Part shown: positions 1 to 5,285 of the stretch, piece after piece | How the letters are laid out: every line of letters starts with the position of its first letter | Numbering within the stretch: the stretch's first letter is position 1 | NCBI GenBank assembly: GCA_964639215.1 | Contig: CAZXCV010000025.1 | Location: 1-10,137, forward strand | Length of the DNA stretch: 10,137 bases | Reading direction: 5' to 3' | From: UBA6120 sp964639215 | Lineage (GTDB): Bacteria > Bacillota_I > Bacilli_A > RFN20 > CAG-826 | Made by a program: the position numbers and the translations under genes | Notes under the pieces: model-generated | Told to the model about the DNA's origin: nothing | Database searches by the model: none | What the model saw: the letters and a program-made list of their open reading frames with translations, nothing else

Positions 1-1
1 T

Positions 2-319
2 GAACTTAACACAAAAACAATTATTACAGAATGTCTTGAACGCTTTGTTTTCTCCGGAATAGAGAGTCGAAAAATAAAGGTTGATTATTTATTATACGGT
101 GATAAAAATTACGCAATTGGTGTTAGTAAAGAAGAACTTATTGATTTCGTTCTCTCAAAGGGATATCGACATATTCGTACTTTGCATATCGGCCCGATGA
201 CTATTCAACCTTATTTGCGGGATGTAGATCGAAAAAGTAAACATCCAGAAAAAAGAGATGTTGTTCAAATTAAATGGCACTACCTTTTAAGTGATATCGA
301 AAGGATTAAAAATAACTAA
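2..319 (+). CDS. 3'-terminal fragment of an unidentified protein (possible restriction endonuclease C-terminus)
   Basis: A reading frame is open from the left edge (frame starting at base 2) to a TAA at 317-319, giving about 105 residues. It is the C-terminal part of a gene whose start lies outside the window. The fragment is rich in Lys, Arg and Ile, has no membrane segment, and contains the stretches HIGPMTIQPYLR (about residues 62-73) and VQIKWHYL near the end. A compact basic C-terminus with an 'IGP-x-TIQPYLR ... QIKW' pattern reminds me of some type II restriction endonucleases, but this is an impression and not an identification. No methyltransferase is visible beside it inside the window. 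It converges on the - strand operon that ends at 451. The reality of the coding frame is fairly sure; the function is not known. Confidence 0.6.
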   Translation, partial: ELNTKTIITECLERFVFSGIESRKIKVDYLLYGDKNYAIGVSKEELIDFVLSKGYRHIRTLHIGPMTIQPYLRDVDRKSKHPEKRDVVQIKWHYLLSDIERIKNN

Positions 320-352
320 CGAAGGTGTGTAAATGTTGATTGCGTCGCTTGA

Positions 353-379
353 CACAATGTTTTCAGACCTCTTATTGTG
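353..379. repeat. Short inverted repeat between convergent genes
   Basis: CACAAT (353-358) and ATTGTG (374-379) form a 6-bp inverted repeat with a 15-base loop in the 131-base gap between two convergent genes. A run of seven A's follows at 383-389. Neither strand shows the stem-then-T-run order of a classical terminator: the U-run would precede the stem in the - strand transcript. A role in ending transcription of either gene is therefore only a guess. Nothing else in 320-450 looks like a gene. Confidence 0.2.
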
Positions 380-450
380 ACCAAAAAAACTTAAAAAGTA
401 GGCGCTTATTTTATAAGAGTTTCCATTTTCACCCTAATACTATTGCTTTG

Positions 451-690
451 CTATGAAGCCGTTTTAATCATCGTTTTAATTTCTGAAATCTCAGGCACGC
501 GTCCGTAACTTATCATTTTTTCATTAATAATCAAACCTGGCGTACGCAATAAACCGGCATTAGCAATTTCGATGATGTCTGTGATATATCGGATATCCGC
601 CTCGATTCCCAATTCTGCGACTGCACTTTTCGTGTTTTCCAATAGACGACGACAATTAGAACAGCCCGATCCTAGAACTTTAATAACCAT
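451..690 (-). CDS. Small thioredoxin-like CxxC protein (TM0996/MTH895-type)
   Basis: This 79-residue protein has the size and layout of the small redox-active disulfide protein / MTH895-like glutaredoxin group. It has a first beta strand (MVIKVLG), a CSNC redox motif with Cys10 and Cys13, and the Thr50-Pro51 cis-proline turn that flanks the active site in thioredoxin folds. The start is supported by AAAGGAG ten bases upstream of the ATG. It is the last gene of the - strand operon, 71 bases after the permease gene. In this family such proteins are often encoded beside DUF318/ArsP permeases and ArsR regulators, which suggests a role in thiol handling of the permease substrate or of the permease Cys motif. 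It has no signal peptide and should be cytosolic. The fold is sure; the exact partner is inferred. Confidence 0.88.
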   Translation of the reverse strand: MVIKVLGSGCSNCRRLLENTKSAVAELGIEADIRYITDIIEIANAGLLRTPGLIINEKMISYGRVPEISEIKTMIKTAS

Positions 691-761
691 AATGATGATT
701 CTCCTTTATATTGATTGCCTAAAGCTGTAATTTGATTATTTGATGGGGTTACTAAATGTTT

Positions 762-1796
762 CTAGATAAACAAAAAACCAAATGTGTTAAATACATAGCC
801 CATTAGGATGATACCGACGGTTACAATACCGACAAATGTTAGCAATAATTTTGTTTTGACAACCTTCTTGAGCATGATGATAGAAGGAAGTGATAAGGCG
901 GTTACTGCCATCATGAACGCTAACACAGTTCCGATACCAACGCCCTTTTGCACCAATGCTTCAGCAATTGGAAGTGATCCAAAAATATCGGCATACATCG
1001 GAATTCCAACTAAAGTGGCAATTATTACTGAGAATGGATTATTGGCTCCAAGAACAGTTTCGATCAACGCTTGGGGAATGAAACCATGGATGATGGCGCC
1101 AATCCCAACACCAATCAAGATGTAAAGCCATACTTTATGAATGATCACTCTCACCTGGGTAAATGAATATGTTAAGCGTTCTTTTCGTGTCATTTTATTA
1201 TCTTCAATCACGCGACCATCAATCGATGTTTCACCTGATTTTGCTGTGACAAAGGTTTCAACATAGCGATCCATTTTGAAGAAACTGATAAGTATTCCTC
1301 CAACTACAGCGATTAACAAGCCAACAGCAACATATGCCAAGGCAATTTGCCAGTTAAAGATGCTTGCCAACAAAATGACGGATGCGAGATCAACAAGTGG
1401 TGAAGAAATCAGAAATGAAAATGTGACTCCGATTGGAAGTCCCGCCTTTGTGAAACCAATAAAAATCGGAATTGAGGAGCACGAGCAAAAGGGAGTCACT
1501 GTTCCTAGGAGTGCTCCGATTAAGTTAGCGAATGGTCCCTTAACTTTGCTTAAAATATTTCTTGTGCGTTCGGGGGAAAAAAACGATTGAATATATGACG
1601 CAATAAATATTAACACTGATAGTAAGATAAAAATTTTGAGTACATCATAAAGAAAAAAGGTTCCTGCCTTGTAAAAAAGCGTCGCTGAATCAATATTAAA
1701 AACGGTTTCAAACAACCAGTTAATGATGTTTTGTAACCAAACCATTTTTAATAGTTGGTCATTAATCCAGCCGAATATTAGCTCAAACCATGTCAC
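762..1796 (-). CDS. DUF318/ArsP-type permease (probable organoarsenical or metalloid efflux)
   Basis: This 344-residue protein has about eight hydrophobic segments in two halves, separated by a charged cytosolic loop at about residues 173-215. Family hallmarks are GTVTPFCSCSSIP (about 98-110) with the Cys-Ser-Cys-Ser-Ser core, SSPLVDLAS (131-139), GIPMYADIFGSLP (264-276) and SLPSIIMLKK (302-311). These mark the UPF0718/DUF318 (PF03773) permeases, whose studied member ArsP exports trivalent organoarsenicals. The start is a GTG at 1794-1796 with AAGGA about eleven bases upstream. The gene overlaps the end of the upstream ArsR gene by 14 bases, so translation is probably coupled. Efflux of an arsenical or similar thiol-reactive compound is an inference from the neighbours; the true substrate cannot be read from the sequence. 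Confidence 0.88.
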   Translation of the reverse strand: MTWFELIFGWINDQLLKMVWLQNIINWLFETVFNIDSATLFYKAGTFFLYDVLKIFILLSVLIFIASYIQSFFSPERTRNILSKVKGPFANLIGALLGTVTPFCSCSSIPIFIGFTKAGLPIGVTFSFLISSPLVDLASVILLASIFNWQIALAYVAVGLLIAVVGGILISFFKMDRYVETFVTAKSGETSIDGRVIEDNKMTRKERLTYSFTQVRVIIHKVWLYILIGVGIGAIIHGFIPQALIETVLGANNPFSVIIATLVGIPMYADIFGSLPIAEALVQKGVGIGTVLAFMMAVTALSLPSIIMLKKVVKTKLLLTFVGIVTVGIILMGYVFNTFGFLFI

Positions 1797-2073
1797 AAGA
1801 TTTAAATTCCTTCAATAAACTGTTAAGATAGTCAATCATTTCGCTAATCTTTTCACGATTGATTCGATGTTTTTTCCATGTTCCTTCTTTATAAGCCTTC
1901 AAAATGGAACTATCAGTCATTATTTTTAAGTGATAAGACAATGTCGGTTGTGAGATTGAGAGTTTATTGATGATGGTGCACCCACACGTTTCTCCCTGAG
2001 CCAGAGCTTCAAGAATTATCAAACGATTAGGGTCACTGATGGCGTGAAATTGGTCTGCCAAGTTCTTTTTCAT
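1783..2073 (-). CDS. arsR: ArsR-family winged-helix metalloregulator
   Basis: This 96-residue protein has the SmtB/ArsR winged-helix layout: an N-terminal helix (LADQFHAISDPNRL), a recognition helix around SISQPTLSYHLKIM (about 42-55) and a wing with GTWKKHRI. Cys30 and Cys32 in GETCGC occupy the place of the ELCVC motif that binds As(III) or Sb(III) in classical ArsR, and a third cysteine (Cys93) lies near the C-terminus. I chose the ATG at 2071-2073 because GGAGG lies three bases upstream and the protein then begins like other ArsR proteins. A longer frame reaching 2145 would run through the promoter and operator. It leads the - strand operon and should repress it until the inducer binds. 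Family assignment is sure; arsenic sensing is likely but not proven. Confidence 0.92.
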   Translation of the reverse strand: MKKNLADQFHAISDPNRLIILEALAQGETCGCTIINKLSISQPTLSYHLKIMTDSSILKAYKEGTWKKHRINREKISEMIDYLNSLLKEFKSCDMV

Positions 2074-2085
2074 ATGCCTCCATAT

Positions 2086-2105
2086 ATATAGATGATTATC
2101 TATAT
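2086..2105. promoter_or_regulatory. Probable ArsR operator palindrome
   Basis: ATATAGAT (2086-2093) and ATCTATAT (2098-2105) form a perfect 8-4-8 palindrome. It lies between the predicted transcription start of the arsR operon (about 2110) and the arsR ATG at 2073. ArsR/SmtB repressors bind AT-rich imperfect palindromes in this position, and the palindrome symmetry and spacing suit a dimeric winged-helix protein. Binding is inferred. Confidence 0.7.
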
Positions 2106-2116
2106 TTAACGTTATT

Positions 2117-2145
2117 ATTTTAACTTTATGATTAATAAATATCAA
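2117..2145 (-). promoter_or_regulatory. Promoter of the arsR-permease-thioredoxin operon
   Basis: Read on the - strand, TTGATA (2145-2140) and TAAAAT (2122-2117) are separated by 17 bases, matching a housekeeping sigma promoter. Transcription would start near 2110, putting the ArsR palindrome at about +5 to +24, where a bound repressor would block early elongation. Confidence 0.7.
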
Positions 2146-2183
2146 ATGTAAATAATTTTTTATAAATAATCAATGTAATTTAT

Positions 2184-2212
2184 TTGCTCTTTAGATTTTA
2201 ATTACATAAGAT
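2184..2212 (+). promoter_or_regulatory. Possible promoter of the membrane protein gene at 2285
   Basis: TTGCTC (2184-2189) and TAAGAT (2207-2212) are separated by exactly 17 bases, about 70 bases before the ATG at 2285. Each box matches the consensus only partly, so this is a moderate candidate in a very AT-rich region. Confidence 0.4.
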
Positions 2213-2284
2213 AAATTAATAAAGAGTCTAGAAAGGATCGATTGCAAACATCAAGGTGTTCATCAGTCGAGATAGGAATAAGAT

Positions 2285-2809
2285 ATGAGATTCCTCTTAA
2301 GATTAATCATGACTTTGGTTGGTATTGTTGGTTTCTTTGTGATGGTGGCCGGAGGTGGTCTTTGGGCTTACGGGCAGTACGGCACACCACTAGTCGCATC
2401 CCAGCTCGAAATCGCTGAAACCCAGATTGAAGACAGTTTAGAAGATGAATATCCTGGCGCAGAGGTAACCGTCGATTTTGAGGAAGTCTACTATCGATTT
2501 GAAGGAACATCTGTTTATGTTGCTTTCAAAGTCCATGCGGTCGCTGAAGTTGGTGGTACCGAGGTCGCGAATGAAACGACTTATGCCACACTTGATATTA
2601 TTGGCATGATTACTGGTGGTGGCGAATATGAGATGCTAGAAGAAGCTGAATGGACAGATGTCGAGGCTCAATATAAAGAAGCACCTTCACTTTTATTCGA
2701 CGGGCAAGAAGCGATGTCGACTGGCATCACGGTCGGTATCGTCGGAGCTGTGGCTTTTGTCGGAAGTATCATCATCAAAGCAGTATTTTTAAGAAGAAAA
2801 ATTGCATAA
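2285..2809 (+). CDS. Two-segment membrane protein of unknown function
   Basis: I do not recognise this 174-residue protein. It has an N-terminal hydrophobic segment after MRFLLR (about residues 7-29), an acidic loop domain (about 31-143) and a second hydrophobic segment (about 147-168) ending in the basic tail LRRKIA. Positive charges at both ends predict that both termini are cytosolic and the acidic loop is outside the cell. The loop has no cysteine and no evident catalytic motif. It contains beta-rich stretches such as VTVDFEEVYYRF, so it may be a small beta domain. The ATG is preceded by AGGA at about eight bases. The gene stands alone between the arsR promoter region and the DUF3795 gene. 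An anti-sigma-like or surface-binding role is possible, but nothing in the sequence supports a choice. Confidence 0.75.
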   Translation: MRFLLRLIMTLVGIVGFFVMVAGGGLWAYGQYGTPLVASQLEIAETQIEDSLEDEYPGAEVTVDFEEVYYRFEGTSVYVAFKVHAVAEVGGTEVANETTYATLDIIGMITGGGEYEMLEEAEWTDVEAQYKEAPSLLFDGQEAMSTGITVGIVGAVAFVGSIIIKAVFLRRKIA

Positions 2810-2948
2810 CTATCACTCATCGATTACTTAAGAATATAGAAGTTGATTTTTAATGTTAATTAGGTAGATATTCAAACAGTCAGAGGTTTGTATTTTTGGC
2901 AATCAATATTTTTCGATTATAGATTATTATTTTGTGATTAGCATATCC

Positions 2949-3048
2949 TTTCATGCCATTTCGTTAAGTATTTCTAAACAAAATGAATATATAAACATCG
3001 ATTTTGTTAATATTACATTAGAACAACTTCCAAACTGATGGCATGAAA
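2949..3048 (+). promoter_or_regulatory. Nested inverted repeats enclosing the DUF3795 start codon
   Basis: Three stems nest inside one another. The outer stem is a perfect 11-bp pair, TTTCATGCCAT (2949-2959) with ATGGCATGAAA (3038-3048). The middle stem is six pairs with one G-U (2967-2972 with 3009-3014). The inner stem is a perfect 8-bp pair, AACAAAAT (2977-2984) with ATTTTGTT (3001-3008), closing a 16-base loop. The outer 3' arm contains the ATG at 3043, so a folded mRNA would bury the start codon. No Shine-Dalgarno site is visible before that ATG. This fits a cis-acting RNA switch or a DNA-level binding site, but AT-rich sequence can pair by chance. The rest of the 233-base gap (2810-2948) shows no gene or clear promoter. 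Confidence 0.4.
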
Positions 3049-3498
3049 AAAGTAAAATCTAATGTTAAGAATATCGATTTAATTGCTCCATGTGGTATGA
3101 ACTGCTCGCTTTGCGTCAGTTATCAAGCCGGTCTTTACGATATCAATCGTGTCGGATACCATAAACGGTATTGCCATGGCTGTATCCCTCGTGGTAAGAA
3201 TTGTACATTCATGAAACGCAGTTGTGATGTTATTAGTATGGGTAAGGCTCGCTTTTGCTATGAGTGTGTTAGCTATCCTTGTCTACGACTCAAAGACCTT
3301 GATGCCCGTTATCGTAAGCGCTATGGCATGAGCATGATCACAAATCTAGAAACGATTAAAAAAATAGGTATCGATCAATTGGTAAAATCTGAACAACAGA
3401 AATGGGCGTGCCCGAAGTGTGGCGCGTTAATGTGCTGTCATATGCATGTTTGTATGCACTGTGATTTCCAAACACGGCTACTTGAAAAGAAGCCATGA
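3043..3498 (+). CDS. DUF3795 domain cysteine-rich protein
   Basis: This 151-residue protein opens with LIAPCGMNCSLC (about 13-24), the signature start of DUF3795 proteins. It continues with further Cys clusters: CHGC (44-47), C54, C61, CYEC-x4-C (72-80), CPKC (123-126), CC (131-132) and C-x2-C (137-140). That makes 16 cysteines, many in paired zinc-ribbon-like spacing, so it very probably binds metal. RYGMSMITNLETIKKIGI (about 93-110) is also typical of the longer family members, which end in a C-terminal zinc-ribbon-like module as here. The biochemical role of the family is not established. The protein is cytosolic, with no signal peptide. The start lies inside an inverted repeat and lacks a visible Shine-Dalgarno sequence, but the length suits the family. 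Family call firm, function unknown. Confidence 0.88.
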   Translation: MKKVKSNVKNIDLIAPCGMNCSLCVSYQAGLYDINRVGYHKRYCHGCIPRGKNCTFMKRSCDVISMGKARFCYECVSYPCLRLKDLDARYRKRYGMSMITNLETIKKIGIDQLVKSEQQKWACPKCGALMCCHMHVCMHCDFQTRLLEKKP

Positions 3499-3503
3499 AT
3501 TTG

Positions 3504-3587
3504 TCACTTGGTTATTTAATAGTAGGCTAACTCCATATATAAATTTGAGATAATCGATACGGTTATTGTTGTATCTTTGCCAAGTGA
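3504..3587 (+). repeat. Inverted repeat with inner hairpin between DUF3795 and the secreted protein gene
   Basis: TCACTTGG (3504-3511) and CCAAGTGA (3580-3587) are perfect complements 68 bases apart. Inside lies a hairpin with stem 3549-3556 / 3560-3567 (six Watson-Crick and two G-U pairs, loop ATA). It starts six bases after the DUF3795 stop and ends about 20 bases before the Shine-Dalgarno site of the next gene. It could be a weak terminator (the run after the stem is not a clean T-tract), a leader structure, or chance. Confidence 0.3.
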
Positions 3588-3618
3588 TTACTAATATAAA
3601 ATCAGTGAGGGCTTGATT

Positions 3619-4455
3619 ATGAAATATCGCACAATGTCAATGTTAGTGGCCATGATTGGAACTTTCACCATCTCCTCAGTGCATGGAACGACGATGTTAC
3701 TAGGAGAAGAATCAATCACGCTTGAATCCAAATTATTGGAATACGACTATAATTACACACGATCAACCGAAATATTTTGGACATCAGCCACCCATCTGGA
3801 ACTGCAAACGAGTGGCAAAAATACATTTCCATTCACAACGTTAAGGACGACTTTATTCATTGAAAATGGCCTTTACATGTATACGACAGATGGTGTTGTT
3901 AATAGTGGCTATTATTCGAAAGTTGCGACACCAAATCAGATGAATCGCTATGTAATCGAAGGCGGCTATCACAATCGCAATGTGGTTGAGGCCACCTTTA
4001 CGAGTGATGGATACAGTGGTGGCGTTAATGTCAATGAATATTACGTTGGGATGCACATGTTCCGTCAAACGGAAAATCTTGCTAATCTTGTCTCTTTGTT
4101 TGGAGCACCTTCGATTCATGAGGGAACCTATACTTGGTCAAGCAGTGATCTTAGCGAAGGTGCCATCACCTTAAAAAATCTGATGAATCAAGATATCACG
4201 ATTGACCTCGCCACTGCGTTTTTATATTTTACCGCCCCAACTTACACGAATCCAACCCTCGATGGTTATGAAACTCCTTATTATACTTTTAGTGAAGTAC
4301 GCATCGTTTTTAATGCATCTGGTGATTTAATCTTTCAATTGTTTGCCAATGAAACCGCCAAACTTCAAAATGCTGAAGGCTTGTTTGCATCAGCCACGAT
4401 TACAAATAACGGCACAACGACGATAAATTGTCTTAATAGTCGCATTGCTAGTTAG
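3619..4455 (+). CDS. Secreted protein of unknown function
   Basis: I do not recognise this 278-residue protein. It begins with a clear Sec signal: basic start MKYR, a hydrophobic core to about residue 20, and probable signal peptidase I cleavage near VHG|TT (about residue 23). No lipobox cysteine is present, and a single cysteine occurs near the end. The mature part is rich in Thr, Ser, Asn, Tyr and Phe with alternating polar/hydrophobic runs (for example YMYTTDGVVNSGYYSKV), suggesting a beta-rich extracellular domain. There is no C-terminal anchor or sorting motif. The ATG at 3619 is preferred over the in-frame TTG at 3613 because GAGG lies eight bases before the ATG but only two before the TTG. 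It stands alone between unrelated genes. A surface-binding or envelope role is only suggested by export. Confidence 0.78.
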   Translation: MKYRTMSMLVAMIGTFTISSVHGTTMLLGEESITLESKLLEYDYNYTRSTEIFWTSATHLELQTSGKNTFPFTTLRTTLFIENGLYMYTTDGVVNSGYYSKVATPNQMNRYVIEGGYHNRNVVEATFTSDGYSGGVNVNEYYVGMHMFRQTENLANLVSLFGAPSIHEGTYTWSSSDLSEGAITLKNLMNQDITIDLATAFLYFTAPTYTNPTLDGYETPYYTFSEVRIVFNASGDLIFQLFANETAKLQNAEGLFASATITNNGTTTINCLNSRIAS

Positions 4456-4543
4456 AATGATGACTGGTTGTTTATTTTATTGAGAATTAAGTATTCCAGT
4501 TGTTTTCTCACAAATTTAATGATGAAAAAGGTTGAGGATAAAA

Positions 4544-5170
4544 ATGATTATCACGATTAAAGCGCTGGAGTATTTAAAAAGTCGCGATCGTGATTTAGAA
4601 GTTTTAATTAATCGTTATCCAAAACCAGATCTTACCGAATCAACTAATGTCTATCGAGACATTATCGATACCATTATTGGTCAAATGCTGTCTCAAAAAG
4701 CCGCGATGACAATATCAAAACGCGTGCAAACATTACTTCATAGTACGGATTATGATGCAATGGTATTAGCACACACCACGATTGACCAATTACGAGCTTG
4801 TGGATTATCCACTGCTAAAGCCACAAGTATTATTAGCATCGCCATTGGTATTACTACTAAAACAATCGACTTCGAGCAATTAATTAATTTTTCTGATGAA
4901 GAAGTAATTAAATATTTAGAAAATCTCAAAGGGATTGGCCGTTGGACCTCGGAGATGATTGCCCTATTCTCATTGGGACGGCTTGATATCTTCTCTCGTG
5001 GTGATCTCGCCTTGAAACATGGAATAATTAAGGCCAAAGGATATAAGACGTTGAGTAACAGTAGGTTTGAGAATTTACGACGAAAATATCATCCTTATGC
5101 ATCAATCGCTTCACTTTACTTTTATTTATGCCACGATGATCCTTTATTTAAACGAACAATAACAAGTTAG
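4544..5170 (+). CDS. AlkA-type DNA-3-methyladenine glycosylase (HhH-GPD superfamily)
   Basis: This base-excision repair enzyme would remove alkylated purines from DNA. The 208-residue protein carries the HhH-GPD fold: a helix with IIGQMLSQKAA (about 44-54), then a helix-hairpin-helix NLKGIGRWTSEM (127-138), and the catalytic aspartate in FSRGDLALKHG (Asp154), equivalent to Asp238 of E. coli AlkA. It lacks the N-terminal TBP-like domain of long AlkA proteins and matches the short single-domain DNA-3-methyladenine glycosylase 2 forms of about 200-230 residues. I chose the ATG at 4544 (GAGGA five bases upstream) over an in-frame TTG at 4532, which would overlap that Shine-Dalgarno site. It appears to be a single gene, 88 bases after the secreted protein gene, with no Ada-type regulator nearby. 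Family is sure; substrate range is not. Confidence 0.85.
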   Translation: MIITIKALEYLKSRDRDLEVLINRYPKPDLTESTNVYRDIIDTIIGQMLSQKAAMTISKRVQTLLHSTDYDAMVLAHTTIDQLRACGLSTAKATSIISIAIGITTKTIDFEQLINFSDEEVIKYLENLKGIGRWTSEMIALFSLGRLDIFSRGDLALKHGIIKAKGYKTLSNSRFENLRRKYHPYASIASLYFYLCHDDPLFKRTITS

Positions 5171-5250
5171 CTATCATTTTAAATTTTGACTTGTTTAGTA
5201 AATAATCACATCTAATTGTTTCTTAAAATTGCAGAAAAGTTTTTCAACAG

Positions 5251-5279
5251 TTGAGAGCCTTTTTTAATATCGTTATAAT
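5251..5279 (+). promoter_or_regulatory. Strong promoter of the cysteine desulfurase operon (leaderless start)
   Basis: TTGAGA (5251-5256) and a perfect TATAAT (5274-5279) are separated by 17 bases. Only six bases (TAAATA) lie between the -10 box and the ATG at 5286, so transcription should begin at or within a base or two of that ATG. No Shine-Dalgarno sequence is present. This is the strongest promoter in the window. Confidence 0.85.
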
Positions 5280-5285
5280 TAAATA

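Noticed and set aside
349..377. TTGACA as a promoter -35 box
   Set aside because: The hexamer is perfect, but 17 bases later stands TTATTG, a poor -10 box, and no gene follows on the + strand.
391..417. Terminator for the - strand operon
   Set aside because: Only very short AT-only stems (such as CTTAT/ATAAG) are present, and the T-run does not directly follow a stable stem.
808..1590. Open frames on the + strand (808-1125 and 1276-1590) opposite the permease gene
   Set aside because: They are antisense to a gene with strong family motifs, have no Shine-Dalgarno sites and read as low-complexity Pro/Thr/Ile/Lys strings.
2074..2145. A longer ArsR start adding 24 residues
   Set aside because: It would place the start in the -35 box and translate through the operator. 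The internal ATG at 2073 has GGAGG and gives the normal family length.
3613..3618. TTG start for the secreted protein
   Set aside because: The Shine-Dalgarno site would be only two bases away; the ATG at 3619 has proper spacing.
4464..4520. Near-repeat ACTGGTTGTTT / CCAGTTGTTTT and a TGAGAA/TTCTCA pairing in the gap before the glycosylase gene
   Set aside because: Short, imperfect and expected by chance in AT-rich sequence.
4532..4543. TTG start for the DNA glycosylase
   Set aside because: It overlaps the GAGGA ribosome-binding site that serves the ATG at 4544.
5161..5195. Terminator after the glycosylase gene from AACAAGT/ACTTGTT
   Set aside because: A 7-bp AT-rich stem with a 21-base loop and no following T-run is not convincing.
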